Assembly (NCBI GenBank): GCA_036365455.1
Contig: JAWQUS010000009.1
Coordinates: 2,758,001-2,822,000 of the forward strand
Length of the DNA stretch: 64,000 nt
Origin: Macrosoma leucophasiata
Taxonomy: Eukaryota > Arthropoda > Insecta > Lepidoptera > Hedylidae
Reading direction: 5' to 3'
The notes under the pieces are model-generated. The model was not told the origin of the DNA, did no database searches, and saw only the letters and a program-made list of their open reading frames with translations. A program made the position numbers and the translations under genes. Within the stretch, counting starts at the first letter, position 1. Every line of letters starts with the position of its first letter. Below, piece after piece: positions 1 through 11,759 of this stretch.

Positions 1-500
1 CGAAAAAGGCTAAAGTCGTTTTGTCGACTAACAAAGTCATGGCTTCTGTTTTTTGGGATGCGAAGGGCATTATTTTTGTAGATTATTTACCGAAAGGTCA
101 GACTATTAATTCTAGATATTATTGTAACCTTTTACGAAGACTACGAGAAGAAATAAAAGAAAAAAGGCCGGGAATGTTGCGTAAGAAAGTTTTGTTCCAT
201 CAAGACAATGCACGCGTTCACACTTCGGTTGAAACAATGTCTGTAATCCATGATTGTGGCTACGAATTGCTGCCCACACTTATTCGCAGTTTTTAGCCCC
301 CTCAGATTATCATTTATTTCCAAATTTAAAAAAACATTTGGGTGGCTCGAAATTTTCGACCAAAGATGAGGTGATAGTCGCAGTAAACGAGTATTTCGCC
401 GACCTTCCGGAATCTTTTTTTTTCGAGGGGATAAACAAGTTACAGTTCAGGTGGAAGAAGTGTGTTGAGCTAGATGGAGACTATGTCGAAAAATAAAAAT
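1..500 (+). pseudogene. mariner transposase, 3' part, frameshifted
   Basis: C-terminal half of a mariner-family DNA transposase, cut by the left window edge. Two frames carry it: 21-296 (with VFWDAKGII and the catalytic-region motif HQDNARVHTS) and 254-496 (with APSDYHLFPNLKKHL and a typical mariner C-terminus ending DGDYVEK). The switch of frame near 280-296 falls just before the third catalytic Asp region, so the copy cannot make an intact enzyme. It differs in sequence from the mariner at 12,878-14,149, so it is a different lineage. Confidence 0.85.
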
Positions 501-804
501 AAATTTAGACCCACTTTTCTTTCATTTTCTTGGTCGGGCTTCGAACTTTTGGATCCACCCTCGTACCTAAAAGTTTTTAGTGGGAACTCTAAAATAGATG
601 TTTAAAAAATGTTTCGGAACCCTGATGGGAATATCATTGTGGCTTTGACTTGTTTGTGTTTGGAGCTCCCGGGAATTAAAAGAAGAAATGGATATATGTT
701 TTTCTTTTTTTTTTTTTTTTGAGAACAATAGAATCAGAGTCCATACTCCAGTGGAGTAAAATCTATACACTTTATATTTTATTTCATTAATTATTTATGG
801 AATA
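501..804. other. no gene seen; mariner 3' flank
   Basis: AT-rich, contains a T-run near 703-720. The first part is probably the 3' untranslated end of the mariner. No coding or RNA signal seen. Confidence 0.4.
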
Positions 805-1755
805 CTAGCTTTTGCCCGCGACTTCGTTCGCGTGGACTTCAGGTTCGTCCCGTCTAGTCTAGTAATAAGTAAGAAATACGGTAACTAAGCACTGCAGAGC
901 CCTAATTTGTACGTGTAACTCCTAACCAAAAAGAAACCTGGCAATAACTAACCTTAGGCCTATATTACTTAAAGTAGGCGACCATACGTTTTTATCAAAT
1001 CGCTAATGCCTTGAAAATTCGCAAAACGGACACAACCGTCAACGACGTCTGCCCTCACGCGTCTACCCGCGTTCGGGTCGCGCACTCAGCGATGAGCCAC
1101 TTCTTCCCCACCGCACCTACCCCGCTCCCCCCACGCCCCGTTCGCCTGGCGCCACTGCCGGTATTTATCACCGAAACGGTATTTATCGCCGAAATTGCTA
1201 TGACTCTGCATTTTAAATCTGTGATATCTTCGAAAATATTTATTTAATTTACATGCTGTAAAAAGCCATATTGATCTTTATTAAATGCACAATGTATTTA
1301 AGATACTTAATTGGATAAGGATTAATACTGTATTGCTTAAAATCGCTTCGTAAATAAGCCATTATTTCTCGTACAAAGTAAAGGATAAAAAATGGTTATT
1401 GTGGGTTATTCCTAAGAGATAAACATATACCATCACGGACTTTTTTGTAGACCTTTTTAAGCTGTACAATACTGTAGTAAATTGTTTTGATCTATCTTGT
1501 AGGATTCAGTCAGCGTTTGCAATGTAAGCGCAAAAAATGTGTTTTTTCTACGACCTCACATTAAAAACCTCAAAAATTGTAGCCTATGTGTTATTCTGAT
1601 GTATAAGCTATAGCCTATGTGTTATTCTGATGTATAAGCTATATTGTGGTAAAGTTTCATTCAAATCCATTCAGTAGTTTTTACGTGAAAGAGTAACAAA
1701 CATCCATACATCCATACTTACAAACTTTCGCCTTTATAATAGTAGTAGGATTATA
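805..1755. repeat. old interspersed repeat (TTGCCCGCGACTTCG family)
   Basis: Begins with TTTGCCCGCGACTTCGTTCG and ends with the conserved tail (CCATTCAGTAGTTTTTACGTG, then CAAACATCCATACATCC and a TTATAATA end). The same start or end modules recur at 11,760, 14,152, 28,258, 34,803 and 60,520, so this is a multi-copy dispersed element common in lepidopteran DNA. A 28-bp segment (AGCCTATGTGTTATTCTGATG...) is duplicated in tandem at 1581-1640. The short GC-rich block at 1040-1160 belongs to this copy. No functional protein seen. Confidence 0.6.
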
Positions 1756-1789
1756 CTAATAGAAGCGGTTGTCTTATTCCATTTATCGA

Positions 1790-2230
1790 AAAGGAGATGT
1801 TGCAAAAATGTATGGATCTCCGGCCATTTGCAACTCAAAACCAACATGGCGAATATGGCGGGCGATGTCATTTTGACAAATTCCACTAATAATCGAAACT
1901 AATCGATTTCCAATTTAAAGAAATTCATCGGAACTTCTTTAAATTGATCGATTCGATACATCGTTTTATTGTTAATATGTGATGCACTAGTCAGATACCT
2001 ACAGATAGCATTAGTTTTGTTTTATCTACAGAGGTACCTACTATCCCAAGCGTAGGCTGTATCGCCGCCATGTTGAACATGGTTGAAAATGATAAAATCG
2101 TTTGAATTAAATGTGGCTGTAACTCTAAAATATATTCTTAAATAAATTAATTGTATTTTTTTCGGATTCTTCTTTAATTTACCCATTTTTTGGGTGTACG
2201 AACCAGAGCCGAGCTCGCAACATCTCCTTT
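1790..2230 (+). mobile_element. MITE, GGAGATGTTGC family, copy 1
   Basis: Bounded by inverted ends AAAGGAGATGTTGC and GCAACATCTCCTTT. Internal marks are CCAACATGGCGAATATGG and a right end with CGAACCAGAGCCGAGC. Copies 2 (21,910-22,385) and 3 (34,014-34,653) share ends and interior. No transposase reading frame, so it is non-autonomous. This copy lacks an interior block around the AATATTATTTGCAG segment of copy 2. Target duplication is not clear. Confidence 0.8.
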
Positions 2231-4675
2231 AAATATTTTAGAGAAAAATGGGGGAAATAATCTTTTGCCCCAGAGTTCAATAGAATTAAAAGGGGAGGAA
2301 AAATTGAGCGCTCAATTCTGTCGACGGTATCGGTGGGGCTTTGATAAGTTCGATAGCTTAGTGGTAAAGCGGCTAAGCCAGTCTACCAGAGATCACAGGT
2401 TTCCTTATTTTGTTTAAACTTTTTACTAGACAGAGTAAAGAACAACTGGCTCTGTTTCGTTCTTCGGGTCATATTCAGGTGTTATGTAGCTACATACCAC
2501 AAGTGATTATGGGATTTCCCACCATCCATTTCCCACCACACATTTCCATTTTATATTTCAAGAACAAAAACCACTTATTTTGCAAATTAAACGAAAAAAT
2601 AATAAGTTAATGTAGGTTAATATATCAATGAAAGCCTAAAAATAACTTAATGCTGGCGTCAAACGTTATCGACGAAAAATACTTTATGATTAATTAATTA
2701 TATCTACGACTATATAATGTTATTATGTGACCACTCCGATAACCTATAATTAGAGTCATTACATTATTATACACATGTACTGAGATAAACGATAACATAT
2801 ATGTTTTTGGTGTAGGTACTACTCATATTCATATTTATAACATTCAATGCACCTTTAGTTTCTTCAATTGTTCCAAATGATACCAATTTGTAGGCACCTA
2901 AATTTAATGCAGTTTTGGAGACTGAGTGGCGCCTGCGCAATGGGTCTGCTCTTCAAGCCTTTCGTCAAAATCAAAATGACAAAACATTTCCACATACATA
3001 ATACGGTTAGGTCCTTGAGATAAGTAGATGCCTTCTTGGGAAGACTTTCGGCTGGTCATATGCGTTCTTGAATTGACAATTTGTTGTTATTAATTTCGTA
3101 ATTAAAACAAATAGTCGTTAAGGGCATTATTTGTATGTTTGTTTTTTTAATAATAATATATTGATGAGCATAATCACGCAGGTACTTACAAATAGACGGA
3201 CCCTTCTGTTCGTTACTTAATTGACATTGGTAATATAATCGTTAGAATTACAGATAGTTTTTCTCATGAATTTGTACAATTCATGAGAAAAACTCGCTTT
3301 AGTAATGCCTACCTACTACTAATGGTAGGAAACTTATCCCTTTTATCTCCACAGAAAGATAGCACATTAAATGATTTTAATTACGTACGTACTAAGCAGG
3401 TATGTAATAATAATAACGGCCCAAAATAAAATAATTCATTAAACTTTAATAGCTGAATCAATAAATGAACTATTGACTGCTAAATCTGTGGCGCACGCGC
3501 AAGTACGTACCTAATTAAGCGATCTTACCGATATGTGCATTAAACATAACATTTCTACTATGGGCTACCCATTTATTGAAATAAAAAAACTGATTTTGGT
3601 ACAAAAGAAGTTACTTACAAAAATGTCGTAATTCTTGCTTTTTAATTAGTTAAAATGGCAACAGAAATGTGGCATTGAATATGACTTTCACACACACATA
3701 CACACACACATTAGCACGCATCCTGCGATAATGGATGCGAAGGGAATGACCCCGTGCGGTTTTGCGAAACTAAAACATGTAACGTATCGTATAACAGAGC
3801 TGTAATTCAAAACTTTCAGAAACTTCTGTATTTGTTTGGTGTAAAAATTAAAAACATTTTTTGACATAACTACATCTCACTGATACTTAAGCATTTAGTT
3901 ATTAATTCGGTAGATACCTAAAGGTAAGATGGGTTTTCGATAAGAGATGACAATCAATCAATTTAAAAAAGCTGGACTGTTTATTGCATACTTTATGCAA
4001 GAAGTACTGTAGGTGCATTGTATTTGTATCTACAATAAAAATCCTATTGTAGAATCGTAAAGAAATTTTAATTTTAAAGCTTTAACTATTTTTGAATATG
4101 TTTGATGATTGACCTAACGTACCACCTATAAGAAAAGAAAAGAAAGAAAAAAAAAGAAAACGATCGTCATTAATACGACAATAATAAAGTACCGAAGGTG
4201 TCGTACCCCTGCGATGCACTTGTTAACCTAACCAGCCGTCGAGACCCGTTCAGAAACAGGTAAGTGTAAAAAGAAAAAAAAACCGTGGTCCGGCTGACGG
4301 GCTGCTTCTGTCCGATACGGGCTAAGCTGTTCAGGAGACCGTTTTTTTAATGTTTTTTTTTACAAAAGGGTGCTTTCACGGGATAGTGGATAGATTAAAG
4401 GAATAGATGATAACTTTTGTCTCTTGTTAAGCCTTTGAAACCACTAATTTGGAAGAACGTTTGACGCAATTTTTTTTTAACCCTAAATATTTATCGAGGG
4501 TTTGTTCGGTTTCGAATGACGCAATTTATAACTTCAATCAAGAATTGGTCCATTTTATTGTGTTGCTACTTGAGGCTGCATAATTAAATACCTTTAACCA
4601 CATAGGTAGTTGATAAGTAGTAAGTAGTGTAGAACTATTTCATACGAACTGATAAACTAAATGAGCAGTAGGTAG
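2231..4675. other. intergenic, no gene seen
   Basis: AT-rich DNA without a convincing reading frame. A tRNA-like A-box (TAGCTTAGTGGTAAAG) occurs near 2354 without a matching B-box. A CA-rich microsatellite lies at about 3690-3711, a purine run at 4132-4162, and a perfect hairpin at 3256-3294 (listed separately). Confidence 0.5.
3256..3294. repeat. perfect 17-bp-arm hairpin
   Basis: AGTTTTTCTCATGAATT (3256-3272) is followed by TGTAC and its exact reverse complement (3278-3294). Seen directly. Could be a foldback remnant; no transcript evidence. Confidence 0.9.
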
Positions 4676-5379
4676 ATTTATATTAGGGTTGCTGAGGATT
4701 CCTCTTCTTCTTCCTCATAATGAGGAAGTTCCGCAATATTTTGGGATCCTCAACCGTTTCCGCGTCCTCAAAAATTAAAATAAGAAAATCCTCTTCCGCT
4801 ACCGCTTCCTCAAAATTTAAGAGGAATTTATGAGGAATTTTGTTGCGCATGCGCTTCGCGTATCGATGGCAACGCACACGCCGCAGCACGGTGCCAGGCC
4901 GAACAGGCGAGCGAGACCTTCCCACCCGCCACTGGCGCTGTTCCTTGATTGTTTGTTTTAATTTTATTGACGTACATTATTTTGTTTATACGCGTACTCA
5001 ACTTAAAAAATCGAAATATTCGGGGCTTTACAGAACTGTATCTTTACAATACCTATCTTCTCTTCCATCAAATGTACCAGCAAACGACTTTTTAGCGATG
5101 CTGTATTGGTATATGTGGAGCTATAAAACCGGTTGTTGGGGAAACAGCGTCCAAATATTTTTTTTGTAAAAATTAACCTCCCTGTTTAAAATAAATTTCG
5201 ATTAATAGTATTCAATTCTTTTACTTTGATTAATAATATTAGACTTAAATACCTAATTAACAAAGAAATAAAGACTGCATTCTTATTTTCATTTCAATTC
5301 CTAAATGAAATTGTGTCATTCACTCATCTTTTTTTTTGGTGTGCGTGTGTTTTTTTTGTCTGTAGGTTGACAGACAAGC

Positions 5380-6560
5380 AGACGGGCCGCTTGATGGAAA
5401 GTGGTCACCGTCGCCTATGAACATTTGCAACACCAGGGGAGTTGCCAACGCGCTGCCAGCCCTGGAGGACTCCTTTGACGCCATTTTTGAAGAACCTCTT
5501 AATGTAGCACCTAGGGAACAAATCAGAGGGAAATTCGTTCCACAATTTACACGTTCTGGGCAAGAACGAACGTGAAAACCGCACCGTTGAGCACTGCCAG
5601 GTGTCCAGTCGGTGTGGGTGGAACTTCTCTCTTCGGCGGGTAGTACGGTGTAGGAAAATAGATGGTAGCACCATGTCAAACAGTTCAGAAGAGCACTCAC
5701 CATTGTAGAGACGGTACAACACGCACATACTCCCAATGTCTCTGCGTAGGCTCAGATGTTCGAGCCTGTCGGTAAGTCCTGAATCGTTAACAATACGAAC
5801 GGCGCGTTTTTGTAGGGAGTCAAGTGGACCAAGCTAGTATTTGGGGGCTCCCGCCCACAAATGAGTATGAGTAGTAGTAGCTGCCCCGAAGTGAAAGTGA
5901 ATACTGCCTGGCTTTGTTAAGCACCCCTAGCTTTTTGGATGCCAACTTGATCTTACACTCAATGTGACTCCCGAATTGCACTTCGTTCGATATGTCAACG
6001 CCCAGGATACAGATACTCTTACCAACGGCGATCGGAATGCCCTGGAACTGTGGTGCTACAATGCATGGCGTTTTTTTAGCGGTGAACGTGCAGACTTGTG
6101 TCCTCGAGGGGTTGAACTGCATTAAATTAAGTCGACCCCAATCCGAGACCCGCTCCAGAGAGTGCTCGATTTCAGACACAAGTCTAGTCCTTCTTTCCTC
6201 GATAAGTGTCCGAGAGGCATTTGCACGGCTAGTGTAGTGTGCATATCCCGTACTATCATCGGTCTAGCAATGAAAATTGGAGTTTTGCTCCAACATTTCA
6301 TTGACGTGCAGAAGAAAAAGCGTGGGAGATAGCACAGAGCCTTGCGGCACACCAGCGTTGATAGGTAGTCTGTTTGAGCGCTGACAATCAACTAAGACTT
6401 GTATATAACACTCAGACAGAAAGCTGGCTGCCCAGTTGCATAGCCTCTCGGGAAGACCGTAGGATGGAAGTTTCGCGAGAAGTGCTCTGTGCCAGACCCG
6501 GTCAAAGGCCTTAGCAATATCGTTGTGTAGATATGTCACTGAACTCGTCCTTAAATGCTG
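5380..6560 (-). pseudogene. non-LTR retrotransposon reverse transcriptase fragment
   Basis: Minus-strand remnants in three frames of one reverse transcriptase. 6566-6264 carries DIAKAFDRVWHRALLAKL and the fingers/palm motif GVPQGSVLSPTLF. The YADD box follows in a shifted frame near 6270-6240. 6179-5820 carries LNLMQFNPSRTQVCTF and ILGVDISNEVQFGSHI. 5728-5405 is the C-terminal thumb/tail (LWNEFPSDLFP). Similar in order to Jockey-type elements. 5'-truncated and frameshifted, so dead. It lies inside the hAT-like element. A 3' tail motif (CAGACGGGCCGC) has a relative near 41,510. Confidence 0.85.
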
Positions 6561-6634
6561 GAGCAATTTTGATGATTCTTTATCGTATGTGTTTTGAGAA
6601 TGGTTTAGATTTTAGATTCATAGTAAAAATAATT

Positions 6635-6679
6635 AAAAGAACATTTTGTAGTGGACCAACCACTACAAAATGCTCTTTT
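6635..6679. repeat. 20-bp-arm hairpin beside a TA microsatellite
   Basis: AAAAGAACATTTTGTAGTGG pairs with CCACTACAAAATGCTCTTTT (one mismatch, 5-nt loop). It directly abuts the TA tract. Confidence 0.85.
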
Positions 6680-6680
6680 T

Positions 6681-6681
<1 letters not shown>

Positions 6682-6726
<45 letters not shown>
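6682..6726. repeat. (TA)n microsatellite
   Basis: About 22 TA units in a row. Plain simple repeat. Confidence 0.95.
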
Positions 6727-6727
<1 letters not shown>

Positions 6728-6764
6728 TTAGTTAAGTAGATAGAGACAGGACAGCGGATTTTAG

Positions 6765-7165
6765 GTTGGATTTATATCTTCGTATCATCCTCTTCTCATC
6801 TTTCTGAAGCGCGCAAGGCCTCCCGGCTGGTGTAGAACGCAAGCGATCTACTCGATTAAGCGATACGGGTGCGGTCGGGTGTGTGACGGGTGACCGCTAG
6901 TGGCAAATTAAAATGCGCATTTTCGTGCTTCGGAGAGCAGGACGCCGACGGTCCCGGTTGCTATCGACAGATAGCAGTCGTTAAACCTTGTCGGAGGCTT
7001 TATGGGCGGTTTGAAAACATCCGACAGCGGGTTGGCCACTAACCCTCGCAAGTAACTCCACCAACCCGCATTGGAGCAGCGTGGTGGAGTGAGCTCCAGA
7101 AGAAGGGGAGAGACTCGTGCCCAGTGCCCAGCAGTGGGACGTTTAAAGAGTTGCTATTATTATTA
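6765..7165 (+). repeat. LINE/SINE 3' body and tail
   Basis: Shares the block CGGTCCCGGTTGCTATCGA, TTAAACCTTGTCGGAGGC, GCATTGGAGCAGCGTGGTGG and GAGACTCGTGCCCA...CAGCAGTGGGACG with the composite SINE at 30,146-30,604, ending in a TTATTATTA tail. The 5' part (6765-6900) is not the tRNA head found in the SINEs, so this copy may come from the partner LINE whose 3' end the SINE borrows. Confidence 0.65.
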
Positions 7166-7221
7166 TGCCATCTGCTTCCTCTTCCTCTTCCTCATCCGCA
7201 TCCTCTAAATTGGCGCATCAC

Positions 7222-7364
7222 AATTCGCCGGTTAAAAACCAGATGAACGTATCTACAATTTTGTCAATGTTGAGAAAACGCAATTAACTGAACAGAAATG
7301 GAGGTCATTTTCTCAACATTGACAAAATTGTAGATACGTTCATCTGGTTTTTAACCGGCGAATT
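7222..7364. repeat. perfect palindrome, 57-bp arms
   Basis: Arm 7222-7278 starts AATTCGCCGGTTAAAAACC. The arm at 7308-7364 is its exact reverse complement over all 57 bases. The 29-nt spacer is 7279-7307. It lies near the right end of the hAT-like element, between two CCTCTTCCTC blocks. Exact arms imply recent origin or gene-conversion upkeep. Confidence 0.95.
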
Positions 7365-7683
7365 CCTCTTCCTCATAGTCACTTCCTCAACAACCCTAAT
7401 TTATATGAATAGGAACGTAATTATATAGTACCTCACAAGGTAGGTATTACTTACTTACTTATTATTCACAAATTAATATGTCACTACGCAGATACCTACT
7501 CTACAATCTAATCTAAAACATAATTAATACTTAATAATAAAAGAGATACTAGAGTTAGCTGAATGAGCTGGGTACTTACCTAATAAAGGTTAGTTATTAT
7601 AATTTTTTCACTCAAAACCAAAATACCTACGCGCTCTCTTTTAATTATTTCGAGATAATGTCCCAAACACTAACAACACCTTA

Positions 7684-7996
7684 ACTGCCTCAGTAGCCTA
7701 GTGGTAGTAGGCCAGTACTACTACGCTGAGGTACTGGGTCGATTCCCAGGTAGAGGGCTATCAAAGTTATTGGTGTAAAGTCCTTTATATCTGGTTCTAT
7801 TGGGATTTTTCCATTTTCTGGAAATTTCCCAGTACCTCGAAGTTTGGTAATGTGCCCGGAGATATCAACACAACAGGCTCTCCACCTGTTACATGGGCCA
7901 AAACGTAACCGGCGATTCGTGGGTGTTTGCATGTATGCTTGAATGCATGGATTTACCTCTGCGTACCCCTTCGGGGATTACAGGAGTGAAGTTATG
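7684..7996 (+). mobile_element. tRNA-derived SINE, family with TGCCTCAGTAG head, copy 1
   Basis: The head has an RNA polymerase III A-box (TAGCCTAGTGGTAG) and a slightly decayed B-box (GGTCGATTCCC). The body carries GATTTTTCCATTTTCTGGAA, AATGTGCCCGGAGAT and ACATGGGCCAAAACGTAAC. The 3' end is CCCCTTCGGGGATTACAGG. A nearly full second copy is at 31,486-31,795. Partial copies are at 23,297-23,450 and 62,203-62,363 (minus). Confidence 0.85.
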
Positions 7997-10140
7997 TTTT
8001 TTACGCTGTAATTTTTAGTGCCCTTAAAAATATAAGTTTCACTGTATTGGAGATTGAAGAGGACAAACTGACCAAAAGCAGAGAATATGTAATAATACCA
8101 ATAGTATGAAAATAATGTTTTATTCTCCATTCTATGCAAATAGATAGCTAACAATGCATTAAAAAAAACACTATTTTGACCATTTGAGCCGTTGATTATG
8201 TTGAGAAAAGGTCCCTCAATAGATTCAGTTTATATTATGCGACTTTATCTCCAAAATACGCAAAATTGATTGTTTAAATTAATTGTCTACATTCACAAAC
8301 AAAAAAAACATACGAAACACTAACGTCCTGTCAGTAATTATAAAAAAGAGCGCGACGAAAGAAACCTAATATTAGTGAACGATTAATTGAAATCAATTAA
8401 GACCATATCGAATGATCCTAAAGGGGAACCGGTACCAATTCTAAAATAGCCTTTTTTGTCTACCCTCGTCAAGATATAATCTTAATTGGCTGGTCTTAGT
8501 CGAAAATTGCGATCTCCGGTTAATTGTAATGGGTGCCTCCAGCCTGCTATAATTGCAGTTCACGCTTAAACCAGTTGTTGGTGCAAATTGTTCATCTAGA
8601 AATTAATTATTGCCTGCATTACCTGATCCCGCCGCGCCGGGAGCGAGCGCCGACTTCACACAATATAATCCAATAGGGACACTATTAATAACCGTGTTTA
8701 CACACACCAGATAGCACTGTTTACGTTTTTCACGCTTTAATCTCAGGGCAGATACGAGAGATCTTCAATAAATCCGCTTCAAAGGATGATGTGCTTTAGT
8801 TTATTGGAGATTTTAATATTTTTAAATAGACAATCACTTACGGTCTTATTAAAATAGAGATAAGAATGACAATGCATGTTTAAAAACTAATAATATTTCT
8901 GAACACAATGATAATGCACTCGAATTGCTATCGATGAAACAATATTTAAGTGGGATCAACGATCCCCGATATCCTGTCGAAATTCGCGACAGCCAGTACA
9001 CAGGCACTACAAAATACATCCGTACCTGCGAAGTCTCCGATCAAAACCAGTTAACGAGCACAGAACACCCGATCATAATTCAATAAGTCACTTCACTTCG
9101 AATTACGAGCAATGACGCTTTTGAGATACACCAAAATATGACGCACGTACCGTGTGTACCACATCGGAATACAGACTGCCAATATTTTGTCGTGTCTCCA
9201 CTCAACAGGCGGCTTTATACGTTTATCAGACATCATGCGTACTGAATTAAGGACTTTATTACGAATTGGATAAAGATCACTAAACGAAAGCATGTGAAGA
9301 TTTATCTCAGTGCATCTGGAGATGAAAAATTCATGGATCAGCTTTTAGCAACATTTAAAGGCAGTGCAATGTGGATATGTCATGTTCACTAGATTTATAC
9401 GTTTTGTATTTCAATTGATTCTAAGCTCGAAAATTTTGTAACTACACATTTTATTGGCCATATTTATTTATACTAAGGATAAGGTTTCTACTTGGTCTTA
9501 TAATCGTAGATTCCTACGAGATTATGATCTCATTAATACCTACAATACAAAAGCAGATCTATAGGTGTCCTTTATTATCACCGTTGAGTTGTTGCAATAA
9601 GCAGCATTCGGCTAAACATCACAGTTACCTACTCTAGAGCGCCCTATTGTTTTGAAGGATCAACTTAAACCCAAAAAAGTAATTACCACCTGTGTCTCTT
9701 TTGGGGACTATAAAAGACAATTGGAGTGAGTTGTATTTGATTATAATAATTTGACCATATGCAATGCATTTCCTACACATTAAACAGGCAAGCCTTTTGA
9801 TGAGTCTTCAAGAAGTTAAAAGCCGTGAAACAGAGATTAGAGCACACAGTTTAAGTTAAGCCAGAGGATACAATATAATACAATAATCCTACGGCATAAT
9901 ACGTACAACACACTTAAATTTTACGACAGACAATGGTGAGTGCAATAAAGCCAGAAGTAGCCAGCAGTTCATTTGTTCGGAAAATGTCACCCGCCTCGTA
10001 ATGAAACGCCATTCACAGTTGCCCAAAATTTCAGGCAGTGACACATAAAATACTATCGATATCAAGACAATTTAGTCGGTTAGCGCAATGCTAGGCAAAT
10101 ATTATGGCCTGCCCCATACTTGACCCCAAACTGACTTAGT
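7997..10140. other. intergenic, no gene seen
   Basis: AT-rich DNA with no long reading frame and no repeat that I can assign. A short GC-rich patch (GCCGCGCCGGGAGCGAGCG) lies at about 8630-8648. Confidence 0.4.
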
Positions 10141-10149
10141 AGCAAATCC

Positions 10150-10960
10150 AAATTCCCCATAACCTTCCACATCCGTGAAGCATTGTTCAAGTGTTACAGG
10201 AGAGATATTAACATCATTTTAGCGTGGATACCTAGTCACTGTGGCATCATTGGAAACGAGACGGCTGATCAGTGTGCAAAGTTGGCTATCAATAGCGGTT
10301 GCTCTAACCATAATAAGACTTTCTGTCATGATCTCATTTCTTTATCGACAGTTCAATTGGCTAAAGAATGGCAAAAAGAATGGGAGCGTTCACAACTAAT
10401 TAAGGGAAAACATTATGCTAGAATTCAACCTTCCATCCCCATCAAACCCTGGTTTTGTAACTTCCGAAAGCTTGACAAAAGATCATGTTCTACCATATGC
10501 CGTCTACGTTTGGGACATGTATGCTCACCTGTATTCCTGTACAAATTAAGGATTAGGAACAGCTCTATCTGCGAGTGTGGCTTGGATGAAGGGACCCCGG
10601 ACCATATATTTTTCAACTGTTCTCTAAACCAGAATTCCCTATATTCCCATCTCCCGCCAAAAATCCCTCTTCCTACCAATTTAAACTCCCTTCTTATGCG
10701 TGTCAATTCCCCTTTTGTATATATTCTTTGTAAATACATCCGTGTAAATGATATTAAATTGTAATCTGTGTTGATATGTTTCTACTAACTAGGTATATTT
10801 GTTTTGTTAATACTAACTTAACCCTATGTGTTTGTCTTTGTCTTTTGTTGTAGATACCAAAACGCGAAATAATTGCATTGGATACAAAGCCTTCATCTCT
10901 ACCGGGCATTTTCCTTTCACTTGTGCCTCTTCTATCACCGGACTTTGGCAGAATTACCCT
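10150..10960 (+). pseudogene. non-LTR retrotransposon RNase H domain and 3' end
   Basis: The open frame 10183-10764 (193 codons, continuing in frame upstream as HIREALFKCYRRD) encodes the C-terminal half of an RNase H domain with AWIPSHCGIIGNETADQCAK, then a CCHC-like tail (CRLRLGH, CECGLDEGTPDHIFFNC). This is the C-terminus of ORF2 in I/R1-like non-LTR elements that carry RNase H. Endonuclease and reverse transcriptase are absent, so it is 5'-truncated. The 3' end runs to an AAAGAAAGAAAGAAG tail near 11,000. Confidence 0.85.
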
Positions 10961-11171
10961 TAAAAGTTGGTAGTTGCCATTAATCAAAAGAAAGAAAGAA
11001 GACTTGAATAAGTGTATTTTTTTAATGAAATTCGACTTGACTTGTTTGATTTGGAGGAGAAGGAGTCATGACCTCAGCTACCTCCACCCTTAGGACAGCC
11101 ACTGATCTCCGTAGATATTAGTTGATATTCATTGAGAGGTAACAATATCATCTAGCTAATAATATATTGAC

Positions 11172-11362
11172 GACCCGGTTAGTCCAGCGGTGCGAGATGA
11201 CCGTTTGATTCGAAGGGTCGCGGGTTCGATCCCCGTACCGGGCAAATATTTGTGTGGCCTACAGATATTTGTTTCGGGTCTAGGTGTTTGTGCATGTGTT
11301 GTATGTGTACAACGGCCCCACGACACAGGTTTATACCTAATGTGGGGCTCTGAGTGTATGTG
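11172..11362 (+). mobile_element. tRNA-derived SINE, GACCCGGTTAGTCC family, truncated
   Basis: A tRNA-like head at 11172-11244 contains an A-box (TTAGTCCAGCGGTG) and a canonical B-box (GGTTCGATCCC), with the CCGGG/CCCGG acceptor ends paired. The body continues with GATATTTGTTTCGGGTC and ACAACGGCCCCACGACACAGG. It ends before the 3' tail present in the copy at 30,146-30,604. Another head-only copy is at 46,140-46,343 (minus). Confidence 0.85.
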
Positions 11363-11374
11363 ATTTTTTTTTTT

Positions 11375-11600
11375 TTATATTTCGCGCAAACTATCTTTTT
11401 CTTCTTCCGTGCCATTATGTCTTTATTTCGCCACTCAGGGCGTAATTGTCTCATTTCGGGATCAAGTCCCCTCGTTCTCATATCTTCTTTTATGATTCCC
11501 ATCCAGGTCATTGGTGGGCGTCCTGGACCACTACTTGGTTCTGCAATTTCTAAAACCTCTCTGGCCATATGGTTAGGCTCTCTTCGCATAATGTGACTTT
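11375..11600 (-). pseudogene. LINE (RTE-type) ORF C-terminal scrap
   Basis: Minus-strand frame with ARRPNH-like start, then EPSSGPGRPPMTWMGIIKED and RGLDPEMRQLRPEWRN. The GRP-x-TW-x-x-x-IKEDM pattern is the usual C-terminus of lepidopteran RTE-like polyproteins. About 70 codons; the rest is missing. Confidence 0.7.
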
Positions 11601-11759
11601 ATGTGACCGTTCCAACGTAAGCGATTCTCCTGCAGCTTATGTGGATAAGCTTTTAGCAACATTTAATGTTGGCGACTTAAATGTACTTCTTATGTTGTTG
11701 TTTCTGACCTTATCCTTTAGGGTGTGTAGGCAAACTATCTTGAAGTATAAATTACAAAC

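Larger units (their letters stand above)
4684..7398. mobile_element. hAT-like element with 8-bp target duplication, filled by nested insertions
   Basis: Left end TAGGGTTGCTGAGGA and right end TCCTCAACAACCCTA form 15-bp inverted termini with one mismatch. They are flanked by a perfect 8-bp direct repeat ATTTATAT (4676-4683 and 7399-7406). An 8-bp target duplication with termini of the form YAGGGTTG is typical of the hAT superfamily. Subterminal DNA on both sides is built of CCTCTTCCTC-type motifs. I see no hAT transposase. The interior holds a LINE fragment (5380-6560), a SINE/LINE 3' tail (about 6765-7165), a TA microsatellite and a large palindrome, so it was probably a short non-autonomous element later enlarged by insertions. 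Confidence 0.75.

Noticed and set aside
2340..2400. Possible tRNA or SINE head (TAGCTTAGTGGTAAAG)
   Set aside because: A-box only; no B-box or paired stems.
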